DNA from: Lasioglossum baleicum
Lineage: Eukaryota; Arthropoda; Insecta; Hymenoptera; Halictidae
Direction of reading: 5' to 3'
DNA: 64,000 nucleotides
NCBI RefSeq assembly: GCF_051020765.1
Contig: NC_134929.1
Location: 22,954,135-23,018,134, forward strand
Program-made: the position numbers and the translations under genes
Notes under the pieces: model-generated
Database searches by the model: none
Seen by the model: only the letters and a program-made list of their open reading frames with translations
What the model was told of the DNA's origin: nothing
In this document: in pieces, positions 1-11,900 of the stretch
Layout of the letters: the number at the start of each line of letters is the position of its first letter
Numbering within the stretch: the stretch's first letter is position 1

Positions 1-295
1 TACAATACTTAAATGTTTAGTAATTGATTAGGTACCAACGTATTGAATAATTTAAACAATATTGTGAAGAATGGTACAGCAATTTGGAATGGTGACTGAC
101 TGAGTCAGTGTTGGGCTATAAATAAATTTATTTAAATAAATAATTATTTACATTAATTATTTACATATATGTACATAAATTTATAAATTATTTACATTAA
201 TTAATTTAATTTAATTAATTAAATAAAAACCTAAATAACAAGTTATTTATTATTTGAGTCAATCTAAATGAATTATTTAAAATAATACAGTTAAT
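1..295. repeat. AT-rich low-complexity DNA
   Basis: Almost entirely A and T, with runs of TTAATTAATTTAATT-like units between about 121 and 240. No coding potential or transposon end is visible here. Confidence 0.7.
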
Positions 296-458
296 TGTTA
301 TTTACAAATACAATTTCAATTATTATTTGTATTGACTCCTGCGTCACTTCCGTTACACTAGAAAATTGTAGCCCCCTCAGCAAAGAAGTTTCACTTCAAA
401 AAGATAAATTGTTATTCCAAGAAATAATGATCGTTATTTGCACAAAGATCCACAGTCT
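296..458 (-). mobile_element. Decayed copy of the AGACTGCGGAT MITE family
   Basis: The right edge (about 433-458) reads TTTGCACAAAGATCCACAGTCT, close to the right TIR of the intact copies at 3346-3542 and 37126-37322. About 130 bp inward, a stretch resembling their internal ATTTGGCTCCTGTGTC segment is still recognisable. The left TIR is not clear, so the left limit is a guess. I read it as an old, diverged member. Confidence 0.35.
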
Positions 459-464
459 GATTAT

Positions 465-1060
465 ATTTAATTCTGAGTCGAGCCACGGAGTAGGCATTCT
501 TCGCGGTTTTCGGTGGATCGATCCCGGAGTCGCCTAATCGCGTCGGCCTAGTGCACGCGGAAGGGCAGCCCGTATAATTTGCATGGCGTGTATGTGTATG
601 TACGTCGACCAGAAAACAGCCGGTGAAAGTCATTGGGCGGTGTAGTCGCGCCGGTGCTTCCGAGCGATTCGTTTCTTGCCTGAAATCCCCGCAGCCAATC
701 GATCCTCCGTAGGATTCGTCTTCTCTATCCTGGGCATCGGGCTGTCGACAGTGCGCTGTGCTCTTCAAGGTGTGTTTTTCATATTTCGACCTCGATCGTC
801 GTCTCTACAATCATCTCCTCCTGTTTACGCACGGGCAAACTGCTTCGGCGCGGAGCGGCGCTACGATAATATTCGCTGGAGGAACTCGCAACGCGTCATA
901 GCTTTTCGGCAGCGAGACGCAGCGATCCGCAGCGATCCGCAATGTTTACGATACGTCAGCAGTAGATGATGTTATCCAAGAACGCCGCGCGGTAAATCTG
1001 AAAATTCCGTCCCGAAACCGGGAACGTACCCAGACGAAAGCACAACAGTATCACCGCGGC
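465..1060. other. CpG-rich stretch without a recognisable gene
   Basis: CpG dinucleotides are dense compared with the AT-rich flanks, and both strands have frames of roughly 100 codons. The opposite-strand frames overlap and neither resembles a known protein, so the openness is probably compositional. A POU-type octamer ATTTGCAT sits at 577-584. The segment could be a promoter or 5'-UTR exon of a gene outside the window, but no TATA box or splice donor decides this. Confidence 0.35.
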
Positions 1061-2536
1061 GCAAGTTAGATAGTTAAATCGCCCTCCCACGTGATGCTTT
1101 CGACGACTCCAGCGGTGACACGCTCTATTAATTCGTTAAAATTTCATGGTTGTTTGTGCTTGAACTTTCGTGCGAGTTTGGGACACCGTGAATTGATTTG
1201 ATTGTGAATTTCATCGAACCGAATGGTACCTCGAAACTCCACGAAACTTTATTTTAATTTTATAGTCGCTGTGTTTTCTAAAGTAAATAATTACCGTGTT
1301 CGAACAAAAGGCTCATGCTTACTCTAACGAACTGAAAATCTTTGTGCATTTAAGGCTGTCGAAAAAGTTACTTTAAATCTGTTTTTAAGACTTTTTTTTT
1401 TAGCGAACCCATTTTCGAATTTGATTTAATTCGCGTTAATTCTAGTAGAAACTCATTTAATGTCTTGTCGTACACCGTACGTAACTTGTACACGTTATCC
1501 AATTTTTTTGTCCCATTATTCGAGTGTTTTCGTTAGCCACTGGAAACGCAGATATGCTTTACTCCCTAGAATGAAGAGGAGAAATGTAAAACTCATTTCC
1601 TCGCGAAATGCGAGTCCCGTTGATTGACAGAACAAAGGTGTTAGTTGGTTAAACTAACGGGCAATAAAAAAAAGCAGAGACACAAATTCGGGATACTATG
1701 AACGAGGAGAGAAAGGCGCATTGGCAGGCCAAGAACAATAGGCTGCATCAGCAATATACGAAAAAAGGAAATCGTGATTGATGTGCCTGTATACATAGTG
1801 GACTATGTAAATACACAAAACTTGTTGGAACACAGTACACTTTTTTGCTCGAAATCACTTGGACTACTCGAATCGCATGAACTATTTATAAACAGCGTAT
1901 TTTAAAATATTTTGAATGTGTACGTCATCCTATTTACATGACCACTCTGTTTTTTTTTGCACAGTTACTCGAGGCAATGAAATTTAAATTTACACGTAAA
2001 CATTCAAATGAATCGCTTCGGTACGCTTTCGAGTGTTCTTTGACTTCATCGTTTAATACTATTCGCGTATCGTCGCGTCGACGGAACAATTGTTTGCCGA
2101 TGCAATTCTCGAATGACTGTTACTTCTTTCCTCGCTTTAGTCCTTCGAGCTGCAACGAGTGGACGGTAGTCAATGAATTATCGCGTGATAAAGTTCTGTC
2201 GCCTGCCCCATGTATGTTCAAGCCGCGTTCATACTGCCTCGGACGTTTCAACTATGGACTTATTTTCCTATAAAACAGTTCACGTTCACACGTGACGAAT
2301 ATTCTACTTGCAAACATTGAAAATGACCTTCGAATGACCTTCCTTTAAAACTTGGTCATTCAGTCTTCTTTGTAGGTCTTACGATTGAAGGACGTCAGTG
2401 TATTCTAGGTTAATAATGAATTTTTATTTCGTATAAAGATACCGACGTTGATATTTATCAACAACCGTCAACATTTTGACAATTTCGCCGGAGTATCCAG
2501 ACCAAAAATTTTGATACGAAAATGTCTATGTCCATA
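1061..2536. other. Intergenic DNA, nothing identified
   Basis: Mixed AT-rich sequence. A 111-codon frame at 1938-2273 on the plus strand has no recognisable domain. At 2325-2345 there are two TGACCTTC half-sites close together, a motif that recurs inside repeats near 21.5, 35.4 and 42.0 kb. Confidence 0.5.
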
Positions 2537-2564
2537 CAGTGCCCGAAACTTCCATAAAGCCACC

Positions 2565-2583
2565 ACGCGCGCGCGCGCGCGCG
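2565..2583. repeat. (CG)n microsatellite
   Basis: A pure alternating CG run of about 19 bases, immediately inside the left TIR of the Tc1-like element. It is capable of Z-DNA formation. Long CG runs are uncommon in DNA this AT-rich. Confidence 0.9.
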
Positions 2584-2749
2584 TTTTTTGATAATATCTT
2601 ATAATTATTCTGTACTTATGATAAATTTGAGTATGATTTCATTTTAGACGTATTAAAAACACATATATATTAATTGAACTTATAAAAATAATATTTATTT
2701 AAAAAAATAAACGTAAATATCGAATTTTATATAAACTGGGAAATTTTTT

Positions 2750-3300
2750 TTAAATAAGTAGGTTCGACATTAACAATATGTTCTTTTCTATCTCTATATT
2801 AATAATTATAATTAGTAGAGCTGTGCCATTCCTTCGAATAATTATGAAAATACAGTGGGGCATTGACGAAATCAAACTTTGAAGTGTGTCTTCTTGAATA
2901 GATGACCATGTTTCGTTCATCGCTTTCCATAATTCGTTAATAGTATTGCTTGCAATTGCCATAAACTTTCCTTGCGAGTATCCCCCCAAGATTTTCTATT
3001 TTTACCTAACCACTGCTTCGTGTAATTTGATGCATGGATGGCAGCGTTATCGTTTTGATAGATGAAGTTATCGTGTCCAATATCTTCAATAAATGGTATC
3101 ACAATTGTGTCGAATAAAACTGTATATTTCTCAGAATTCATTTTAGGAGTAATGCGACAGATTGGTGTCTTTGCGTCAGCTTTAAATGCAGTCCAGATCA
3201 TTAATGTACCACCACCAAAGCACAAACTAAGTGGCTTTATAGAAATTTCGCACTTATACTTCGCTTCGTGCAGCAAAAATTGTATTATAAATACACCCAA
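2750..3300 (-). pseudogene. Tc1-like transposase remnant
   Basis: The minus-strand translation shows the Tc1 DDE-domain signature FGGGTLMIWTAF (about 3199-3235), then a block with FIYQNDNAAIHAS, where the Asp of QDN is the second catalytic residue. After the KQWLGKNRK block the frame shifts, and the conserved SPDLNPIEN block carrying the third catalytic residue is missing. The C-terminal helix region (ELWKAMNETW through SMPHCIFIIIRRNG) resumes in another frame. The first catalytic Asp region is not recognisable and the MITE lies upstream. The gene is dead. Family assignment is secure; subfamily is not claimed. Confidence 0.85.
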
Positions 3301-3345
3301 AAGGTGTACTTTTCCGAGCAGATACTCGTAGATTTATGATCAGTA

Positions 3346-3542
3346 GACTGCGGATTTTATGCATTTATGACGAAAATGGACACGTACAATTTAAAGCAGT
3401 GGACGAAATAAGAAGATTTAAGGACATCAATGTATTAATTTCAGCTTGATAGGATAATTAAAAGAAGAATACAATTTTTATTTGGCTCCTGTGTCCTGCA
3501 GTCAGTGCAAACATTTTTTATTTTGCATAAAGATCCGCAGTC
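3346..3542. mobile_element. AGACTGCGGAT MITE, 197 bp, nested in the Tc1 relic
   Basis: The ends TAGACTGCGGAT and ATCCGCAGTCTA are inverted copies with TA at both borders (3344-3345 and 3543-3544). The inner TIR continues as TTTATGCA in inverted form. A second copy of exactly the same length lies at 37126-37322 and is highly similar throughout. It has no coding capacity, so it was presumably moved by a Tc1/mariner-class transposase acting in trans. Confidence 0.88.
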
Positions 3543-3658
3543 TAATGATTAGTATCAACTAAATATATTTGTAGATAAGAAGAAGTAGTAGACTTGACAA
3601 TATTCATAAAAAAATAAGTCAAAATATAGGTGGCTTTATGGAAATTTCGGTCACTGTA

Positions 3659-5122
3659 TGTAGTAAACATTCTACATTTTCAAAGCACCACTCTGCAACC
3701 TCAATTTCCAAGTAATTAGACGCAAGAGACTTCTTCTTAGCGGCCATTTTTCTAAGAACGGCAGAAGTTGTCCGACAAGGTCACCAAGTAGGAACTCGGC
3801 TTAAGATTCCGCGACTCGAGCGATTCCCTGCACCTACTCGCGGGATCGATCGCGTTCGCCGAGGTCCGCGTACGATCGTTGTGCGTGCACCTTTAAGTAT
3901 ACAGCAGGGAGATACAAGATCGATCGTGGGCCGAGGTCGACGTACTCGCGTTAACTCGAACTTTCATGGAATTTATTGTCCTGTTCGTGGAGGGAACGAT
4001 CCGCTCGTGACCAGCCAGTATCGTCGAGCCTCCGCTCGAACCCACTCGGTCGATTGAACGGCCCGAGAAGGTCAATTAGCGGTAAAATTCATTATGAAAT
4101 GAGATAGAGCCAGGCTCTCTGTTACGACGGGTCCATGTCGATTTTTCTAAAAAAAAAAGAGGAAAGGAACAATATCATTATGACTTGAGAATTTAATGTG
4201 TTCGCAAATAACAATAGGTTCAGGATCAAAGTTGCATTTTTGCACACTTTAAAGCGTTGATAACACAACAAATATAGTCCTGGATAAAAAGGTAGAATCA
4301 GCTAGAGGTAGAGTTTTTACAAAAATGTTGAGAAAATTAAGGTCTTCGGTTCACACAGTAGAAATTATCCAACCGAGCAGAAATTTTTTACACATTTTAC
4401 TATGCCAAGCAGGCACCTTTCACTATTGGAATTGATCATCGAAAGAAAGCTTTTTTCGTTGCATTCTAGTATGTACCATTTCCCTTGAAAACTAGATATT
4501 CGTGTGGATTACGTCACAAGCGGAATTCACGTACATACGTGTATACGGATGCCTAGAGCGTGCTATTTTTATCGGGAATCGCTCGCGTTCCGATCGCACG
4601 CTTTATCGCCACGCTGATACACGCCGACTTCCTGATAAGATCAAGGTTCCCGACGCTCACGATCGATCGTCTTCACGAAAACGTGTAGGCGGCATGATTT
4701 TACAATGGTTCCGTCGGTTCGACAATGTTTACCGCGAGTCTGGGTGACGCAACTAGAAATGATCGATGGCAACGTCGGGTTATTCTGGTTGTTAATTGCC
4801 AGACGAGAGAGAAACAATCTTGGAAATGTTGTGACTAGTTTTATCGGGATTGAGTTTGCAAATAGTTTTTTAATTGGGGAATGAGAGACACTGATTTTAA
4901 GGATCTTGCTGGTCAGTTAATTAGCTAGAAGGTGAGAATAATGTAACAGCATATGCTTCAAATATCCTTTTAGTTTGGTATTCGACCTATTTATTTTCGT
5001 TATAAATGCATAAAATAAACAAATTGTTGCTAACAGAACCACTTTCCTTATTTGGACCGTACTTCAATGTACTTACTCGAACGAGCACATGGCTAAAATC
5101 GGACCAGAAAATTATTTGCATA
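3659..5122. other. Intergenic DNA, CpG-rich core, no gene
   Basis: A GC-rich patch at about 3730-4075 holds short frames on both strands with no recognisable product. The remainder is AT-rich. A short resemblance to the inner right end of the AGACTGCGGAT MITE occurs near 4978-5014, too weak to annotate separately. Confidence 0.5.
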
Positions 5123-5134
5123 AGTGACTAGGAT

Positions 5135-5544
5135 AGAAATTAGTTTATGTTATCGGCGCACAGGTTCGATCCAAAACCAAGACAAAGCAATTTTGCATTT
5201 TTCTCAACGTTTCGTCCCAAGTATGGATCATCTCCAAGAAAGAAACTTTCATTATGTGTGTAATTTTCGACATCTATGATAAATATTCCGTTTTGTCGAT
5301 CGTAACGAATTAATAGAAATTAGTTTATGTTATCGGCGCACAGGTATCGAACCACTGAATATTTATCATGGATGGCGAAACTTACACACATAATGAAAGT
5401 TTCTTTCTTGAAGATGATCCATACTTGGATCGAAACGTTGAGAAAAATGCAAAATTGCTTTGTCTTGATTTTAGATCGAACCTGTGCGCCGATAACATGA
5501 ATTAATTTCTATTAAATCGTTACGATCGACAAAACGGAACATTT
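5135..5544 (+). mobile_element. Non-autonomous Penelope-like element candidate, copy A
   Basis: A 410-bp insertion is bounded by a perfect 12-bp direct repeat AGTGACTAGGAT (5123-5134 and 5545-5556), read as a target-site duplication. Inside, the left half is an inverted copy of the right half. Both contain TTATCGGCGCACAGG and a hairpin-forming GATCC(N6)GGATC followed directly by GAAACGTTGAG. The right end carries an extra 34 nt that is absent at the left end but present at the internal junction (about 5284-5316). Variable-length TSDs, inverted or tandem arrangements and a short one-sided extension are described for Penelope-like elements. No reverse transcriptase is encoded, so family assignment is inference. 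Two related copies lie at 14736-15222 and 47392-47740. Confidence 0.6.
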
Positions 5545-5556
5545 AGTGACTAGGAT

Positions 5557-6629
5557 GTCTCGGACTTTCAGATCTTCGCACACCTAATTGTACAAGTTAC
5601 ATCTTGCGGCGCAATCTTGAGAAACATCGGCCACCAATGAATACATTTAAAAGTTGCTATCGGTGTCCTCGAGTTTGAAAATCCTCGAGCACCAATTTCC
5701 TCGAGGAGAAAGAAAGGGAAGAACCCGATCCCGGTCAACGATCCAAGAGAAAACAAGCGGTGGGCGTATCGCGTAACTGAATCGCAGACAGTGGTAGGAG
5801 GAAATCGCGGGCTTCTTCTTTTTACTTCGACTCGTTTTATTCCGGCGTCTGTCAGACAGGCACTTTCTCCTCGAGCAACTTTGTAGTCGCGCGACACATA
5901 TTTTATTCTCGCGCAATCGGTCGAGCGATCGGCTATCGCGACGAGCTGGAGCAATTAAAACGCTGTCGGTTTATCGACAGGGGATTCGAGAATCTGTCTC
6001 ATTAACTGGATCGTTGCTGGATGTAGAATCCTCGGAACGAATCGCAAGTGTAGCAACGCGAAAATTCGGTTCCGATCTCGTGGAATCGGCAAAATTCGAT
6101 GATGGCGTTCGGTAGCGCGAACCAAAGAATTTAATCGTCTCCGAATCATTTTCGGTTTGCTTCATCATTTTCCAGATTGATAGACATTTAATCCTCGACC
6201 GGCGTACAGTGGCCTGTATTGGAAAATCGTGTGCCTTTTTGGCCAAAAACGAACTTTCTCGTATATCTAATATATGAACATTGCTTCCCAAATGTCCACA
6301 GTTTCCGCTCTTGTTTGTTGAAAAGAAGCGTATAAACAGTACATAGATCGATCGACGTTTAATTCAATTGACAGTTCTTTAAATGTTTGCCCTTACGTCG
6401 AAATCATGGTTTTTAAAGGAGCATCGTCCCCGTAAATATATAATAAATATAATATAGTAAATATATAACACCTTTCTTTAAAACGAAATAATGCAACATG
6501 ACTTCCCGCAAATGCTGCTTGCTTTACAATAGCCACTAACTGCGTTTCGAAGCTTATTGTTAGACATAGACCTTTCAAAAACATGTACTACGTTCCATCA
6601 AATACGCGATTGGTACTTAAGTAAGCCCT
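5557..6629. other. Intergenic DNA, no gene identified
   Basis: Between 5568 and 6291 several overlapping minus-strand frames of 60-128 codons exist in different phases. None contains a known motif, and their overlap argues for chance openness. No transposon ends are visible. Confidence 0.5.
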
Positions 6630-6870
6630 ACTTAAACAATCATAATGTATTAATATTGGATATCACTGTATGTATTCGGGAAAGTCTGCAGAATCTTTTG
6701 CTGTAAAGAACAATTCAATATCTTTTATAATAACATCACAATATTTGTACAAATTTGAAAAATATGTATTTTTTTAAAACTCAATTTTCTCAAAAACTGT
6801 ACGTCTAGGAGAAAAATTAAGGACAGATTTGGAATCTGCGCGAAAAACTCTATAAGAATCATATAGTGGG
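6630..6870 (-). mobile_element. Fragment of the CAACCCCTGG-TIR element
   Basis: The reverse complement of this stretch matches the internal part of the element at 60378-61547. Shared landmarks include TTCGGGAAAGTCTGCAGAAT, the CTTTTATAATAACATC segment and ACTCTATAAGAATCAT. No TIR is retained, so it is an internal fragment in opposite orientation. Confidence 0.7.
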
Positions 6871-7790
6871 AATCGAAATACTGTTTGGCTGTTGGACAGT
6901 GTTATAGTTGACGATGGTTAGGATCATTTACCGCTTTATTTACCAATTTGTTAAAATGTCTAATGCAGCAACTGTTCAGTTCATTCGCTAGGGACTGTGT
7001 AATTCAATGACGATTTTGATATATCGGGTCGAAATAGACCCACGTTGTTGCTGGAGGGTCAAGAGGCGATGCAAAATTAGCAGTTGTCGATTCGAGAAAA
7101 TTGATTTTTTTTCGAGGCGGAAGTGCCACTGAATTCTTCGATTCAGACCGGAATTCGGTGTGCTCGTGGTTCTTTGAAAGATTCTCGATGTCTAGACGAA
7201 GCTCCCTCGTGTATTTCGACGGCTAGCCCGGGGCGCTGTTGGAATTCCTCGCTCGAAGGGAAATCTGAAATTCGCGTGAGCTGCTGCACCGAAACTCCAT
7301 TCCCTTTTTTCCTGTAGCCGTCGTCGTCGTCGTCGTCAGGGAAGGGAAAGTTTCGAAACGCCGCCTCGAGGTGGTAGGGAACGGGATCCGAGTGATTGAT
7401 AACGACGATCCTCATCGTATCGCGATACCAGACGTGAAATATGAGCTGGTTCGAATAAAATTCCCGCCTGTTACCATGGGAAGACTTCGCTATCCTTCGA
7501 TCCCGATGCCGAAAGTGTTTAACGAACTTTAAAGGTCTTCCTCGTCCAGTGCAACTAATATAGTTGACGCTCAATGGAAACCGCTGAAGACTTACGTTGT
7601 AGACTGCTTGAGGAACTCGGGAAAATTCTCCATGGGGTTTTTCCAGTGGAAAAAGCACCGAGGATAATCTACTAGCGGATCTTTCTTGTGAAACAAAACT
7701 ACAAAAATCACCAAGTACATTTGTAGTTTTATTAGTGCTACATACATACAAATATTTTATCACCGCAATACAAATGGCGATCTTTAATAA
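6871..7790. other. Intergenic DNA with a (CGT)n run
   Basis: A minus-strand frame of 220 codons covers 7143-7805, but its first codons lie inside the neighbouring transposon TIR and a run of Asp codons comes from the trinucleotide repeat. No domain is recognisable. I treat it as a chance frame. Confidence 0.5.
7319..7337. repeat. (CGT)n microsatellite
   Basis: About six uninterrupted CGT units. Confidence 0.9.
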
Positions 7791-7792
7791 TA

Positions 7793-8977
7793 CAGTCCGC
7801 GACAATACTATAAGACATCATTTAAAACGAAATAATTACGTGTTGTATGAAAGAACTTCATCGTCATTCGTACAGAGTGTTATTACTTACTTCTGGAGAC
7901 GTCGTTTAACGCAGTGTTTTCGTTAGTATTTCTAAGAATTTGAAAGTAACACCAACTTACCTTTTATTAACTGCGACAAAACTAGAAGACAGGTAATGTT
8001 TTTGTAAAAAATTAACACGTACAGCTTATTTTTATCGGTTATTACTATTTTGTGTTGCCAACTTTACTTTTTATGACGTGTAACATTTTTTTTCGAATAG
8101 ATTTATACAAGTTTTTAATCGTTTTTTGCTGAATTTTCTTCCATACCATTTCAACGCAGTTTTTCAATTGTTCTACAGTACTAAACTGGTTTCCTTTAGA
8201 ATAAATCTCCCTGGCTAGTATTACCCAAAGGTTTTCAATGATATTTAAGTCGGGAGATCTCGCTGGCCATGGTAAAACGTCTATTTCTTTATTTTTAAAG
8301 TAGGCCTGTACTATCTTTGCCGAATGTGCACAGCTGCATTGTCTTGTTGGAAAATGTATTTTTGGTTGGCTATGGACTGAGCATATTTTGACAAGGCTTA
8401 TCAATAACATCTATGTATTTCCTCTTGTTTATTTTTGTGGAAATAAATTCAATTTCAGTTCTTCCATGATACCCTATAGCCGCCCAAATCATTATTCCTC
8501 CTCAACCCATTTGTCGCCTTTGCAGTGTCAATTCCTCTTTTCTTATAAATCGTGAAAATAATAATTTAGATTATCAGGGCCATCTAAAGTAAACCGTTTC
8601 TCGTCAGAAAAGATTACTTTCCTCCATTTCTTACGCCAATACATGCGTTGTTCTGCAAACTCTAATCTGGCGTCTTTATGACGCCATTTCGTCTTTATGA
8701 CGAATTATTTACTTCAATTACTGACACTTTAGAAGAATATTTCATTGATGATTTTTTCGCTTTCACTGTTTGCGAGCAACTGTCTTATAGATATGTCGCT
8801 GCTAACAAGTCAAGCTTGTGTAGCTTTCAAGTTCATAGAAATACTAACGAAAACACTGCGCTAAACGACGTCTCCAGAAGTAACTAATAACACTCTGCAT
8901 GAAAGACGATGAAATTCTTTCATATAATACATAATTATTTCGTTTTAAGTGATGTCTTATAGTATTGTCGCGGAATG
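7793..8977 (-). mobile_element. Tc1-like transposon with ~140-bp TIRs
   Basis: The first ~144 bp (7793-7936, beginning CAGTCCGCGACAATACTATA) are repeated inverted at about 8834-8977 with few differences. TA flanks both ends (7791-7792 and 8978-8979). TIRs this long place it among long-TIR Tc1 relatives. The ~900 bp between the TIRs hold a minus-strand transposase pseudogene lacking its DNA-binding N-terminus. Confidence 0.9.
8045..8700 (-). pseudogene. Tc1-like transposase remnant, frameshifted
   Basis: Reading the minus strand from about 8700, one frame gives WRKVIFSDEKRFTLDGPD, containing the first catalytic Asp (DE of SDEKRF), then a stop. A second frame continues through GGIMIWAAIGYHGRTEIEF. 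A third restores FQQDNAAVH with the second catalytic Asp. The last open segment (8045-8410) has WPARSPDLNIIENLW, where the final Glu is the third catalytic residue, and the usual C-terminal helices. So all three catalytic sites are recognisable but spread over different frames with stops. The N-terminal helix-turn-helix part is absent. It cannot encode an active enzyme. Confidence 0.88.
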
Positions 8978-8979
8978 TA

Positions 8980-11900
8980 AACTCAATTTTCTCAATTTTT
9001 CTGAAAACGTTTCCAATAACAACAAGATACTGATTTCGCTATATACTGATAAATTATATTCGCCTAAGTGCTCGAGCGTTCGAACCAAAATGGCGTTCGG
9101 CGTCCCTGTTAGAGGCATCGGAAGGTCCTCAACGGCTCCCGGAGGAATGATGGAGCTTAATTGCTCGTAAACACGGTCTCGTCGTGGAATTCGTTCGAGC
9201 CGAGAAACATGGGGGATAGAAAAGAGTTAATTAGACGGTGATCTCGGAATCGAGTATAAAGCCACGTTCACGGGAACACGGAACAGTCATAGCGGTAACG
9301 TCGCGTCGTTCGCCACGCACGTGCGTCTACGGCTTAACGCAGAACAAGTATATATGTAATATGGAGTTCTTGTTTGCGAAAAAAACGATTCGGCGTAACG
9401 CCACTGCTTGGAAACGGATTATTGACACTGGTATTTTTCTGTTTATATAGGCTGCCCTCGTTAATGGCTGCCAGGGTCACCGGCTAGAAGCTGTTTAGCG
9501 AAGTTTCGTGCTGCCAGTGCGATAACACAGCCCGTAACCGATGAGTGTAAGTACGATTCGTTTGCGGTAATTTTTAACATTGCCTCACGGCGCGTCTGGT
9601 TCCGTGTAGAATGTGATTCAATGGTCTCTGAGAAGCCGCCTGATTCGCGCTAATAGTGTCCCACTTCGGACGGTTTCATAGATAACGCGTGATTATTTCA
9701 CGAGTATACGCTGCGGCGGCTGATGTACTCTTTCTGATAATTGGAGTGTGAATCTTGATGAGAGAATTCGGCATTTTTCGGAGATAGCTCGCGGAATTTC
9801 CAGTCAGAAAATACGCGTTTTCCGTCACGATCTCCCTTAGAGCCTAACGAAACGCGAACGTCTTATTATATTGATTTGTGAACAGTCGTGACTGCTGTAA
9901 GTGCGTTTTGTTCTTGGACTGTGGACGTTTGGAATACATACGAACGTAAGGAATACAAAAAGACATGAAATACAATTTACTTTTCTTTTCATCGAGTTTT
10001 TCTATAACGCCACATCAAATTTCTGCTTTCAAGTGAATTTAATAAACGATGTAAGAAGCGTCGCTTCATTCCTTTATCAGTAGACTTAAAGAAAAAGACG
10101 GAAATTTTTGCATAAAGATCCCCAGACCGCTCGTCAACAATTTGTAAGAGAACGTTGGAAAATGAACGTGAATCGTTGAAAAGAACGTCAATATTCGAAC
10201 GATATTAATATCGGCCGGGTCCGTTACGTTTTGATAATCAGCGAGGCATTGCTGCTGAGCAGTTCACGGTTAAATAATTTAGCATTGCCGTGAATTGCGT
10301 TTCCGTGTGCGCGTCACGCGGAATCGAGATCGGACCGATAAGCGGGTTTCCATGGCGCGTGTTCCGCGATCGGTCGTGTGTTTCCTATAATCGACGGGAA
10401 CGCGTAATGGGAAAATTCGAGCGCGTGTCTCCTCGCCAGTCGAGTCTCCGGATCGAATTAAACCGAGCCGTCGAATTAAGTCCAATAAAACCGGCCGTCG
10501 CGTCGGTTTTGCGTTCGAGGCACGCTCATTTGGACGCGCGGTCAAACGATCGGATTCAGGGGCGGCAGGAAAATTAATTAGAACTCTCTCGTGGAGGATC
10601 TGGCCACGTCAGATCCACTGACGGACAACATAGGGCGGATCAATGGCTGTGTTCACCTTACATTTTTCCGTTATTCCCAATAAAAAAACTTTTCAAACAA
10701 ATGTTGCATGGTTTCCAGGGGGACATATAGTGCTGCAATCTGTTTTTAGTTATTTTGCTTTTTTATAGAGATATAAACTTTCTTTTTGTTGGAATTTAAT
10801 CGACGGAAAATTAAACAAAAGTTCGATCGATAGAATATTTGTAAAAATAGGTTGAGAAGGAAAGAATAAAATTATTTCGTTCGAGTCCTCGTTTCTGAGA
10901 TAACCGAGTTTCAAGAAGTAGAAGTTGAAGTGGTAAGCCATGAACAGACAAGTTCCGATTCCCATTCAATAGCTCGCAATTTAAGCTCTATTTTCTGCAA
11001 CACGAATCCTCGAGCGAAGCAGTTTCATCCTTTTCTTGTTCAATTTATTTTCGCTGGTGGGTCTGATCAGCTGACTGTGGATTTTTATACTTCTATATCG
11101 AACACCAACGTGAAAAATACTGTACAAATATGCAATTAGATGAGATCAGTATTGTTTGTATGACAAAATGTTAGAATAAATGCCATACGAAAAAGACCTT
11201 TCATTCAAGTTCTTCACCAGCAACAGCTAAAAGATTTCGTGTTCCATAAAAATGAAAAGAATCTGCCAAAAAGGGCAGTATAAGATCTCGAGAGAGGGCG
11301 CGCGTAGTTGCGAGTAGGAGTAAAAATCGATGGTGGAAAAGAATTGAAAGAAAAGGTTGGATAACGGTAGTGGTGTGCAGTTATCACTTTTATTTACGAT
11401 GATCGCGACGATAATCGGGCAGTCTTAACCGGACGCTTATCTTCGGACAGGTTAGATCGGCGGTCGGCCACATGGTGAAGCAGAGGAGGTTCATCGGGAA
11501 CACCAACAACAAGATGATCAACATACGAGAATATTTATAGACGGTTTTTAAGCGTGCGATTTAAGACGCTGTGAAACAGGATCGAGTCGAACGGGATCGA
11601 TCTGCATGTCGTTGGACGAGAAAGGAAAATCCAAGATCCGAAGCAACCGGCCACGTATATCGACAGTCGACGAATCGTAAAAGTGAATTGTTCCAGCCAT
11701 CGACCAGGTGTATCGACGAAACTCAACGATCCACGGAGATCCTGAAGGATCGAGCGGCGCGTAGGATCACGCGGCCGTTTAACTATGGTCAGATTGTCAC
11801 CTGGCTTCCTGTTTTACGTAACACGCCGGGGGTTGCTTGATTTTCTCGCCCAGGTGAGTGATAGATCGTTCGTACTTCCCCCTGAAAATCACTCGATCTT

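Larger units (their letters stand above)
2537..3656 (-). mobile_element. Tc1-like transposon, decayed, TA target site
   Basis: The left TIR starts CAGTGCCCGAAACTTCC at 2537. The right TIR is its inverted copy ending at 3656, and ~30 bp match with about two differences. Both ends are flanked by TA (2535-2536 and 3657-3658), the Tc1/mariner target duplication. Between them lies a minus-strand transposase relic. A 197-bp MITE (3346-3542) has inserted where the N-terminal coding part should be, and a CG dinucleotide run lies just inside the left TIR. Autonomous Tc1 elements are usually somewhat longer even without an insertion, so internal sequence has been lost. Confidence 0.9.

Noticed and set aside
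5160..5172. GGTTCGATCC resembling a tRNA B box
   Set aside because: It lies in the repeat terminus, recurs in inverted form in every copy, and no cloverleaf or A box can be placed.
7143..7805. 220-codon minus-strand frame with an acidic run
   Set aside because: Its start lies inside a transposon TIR and the Asp run is the translation of a (CGT)n microsatellite.
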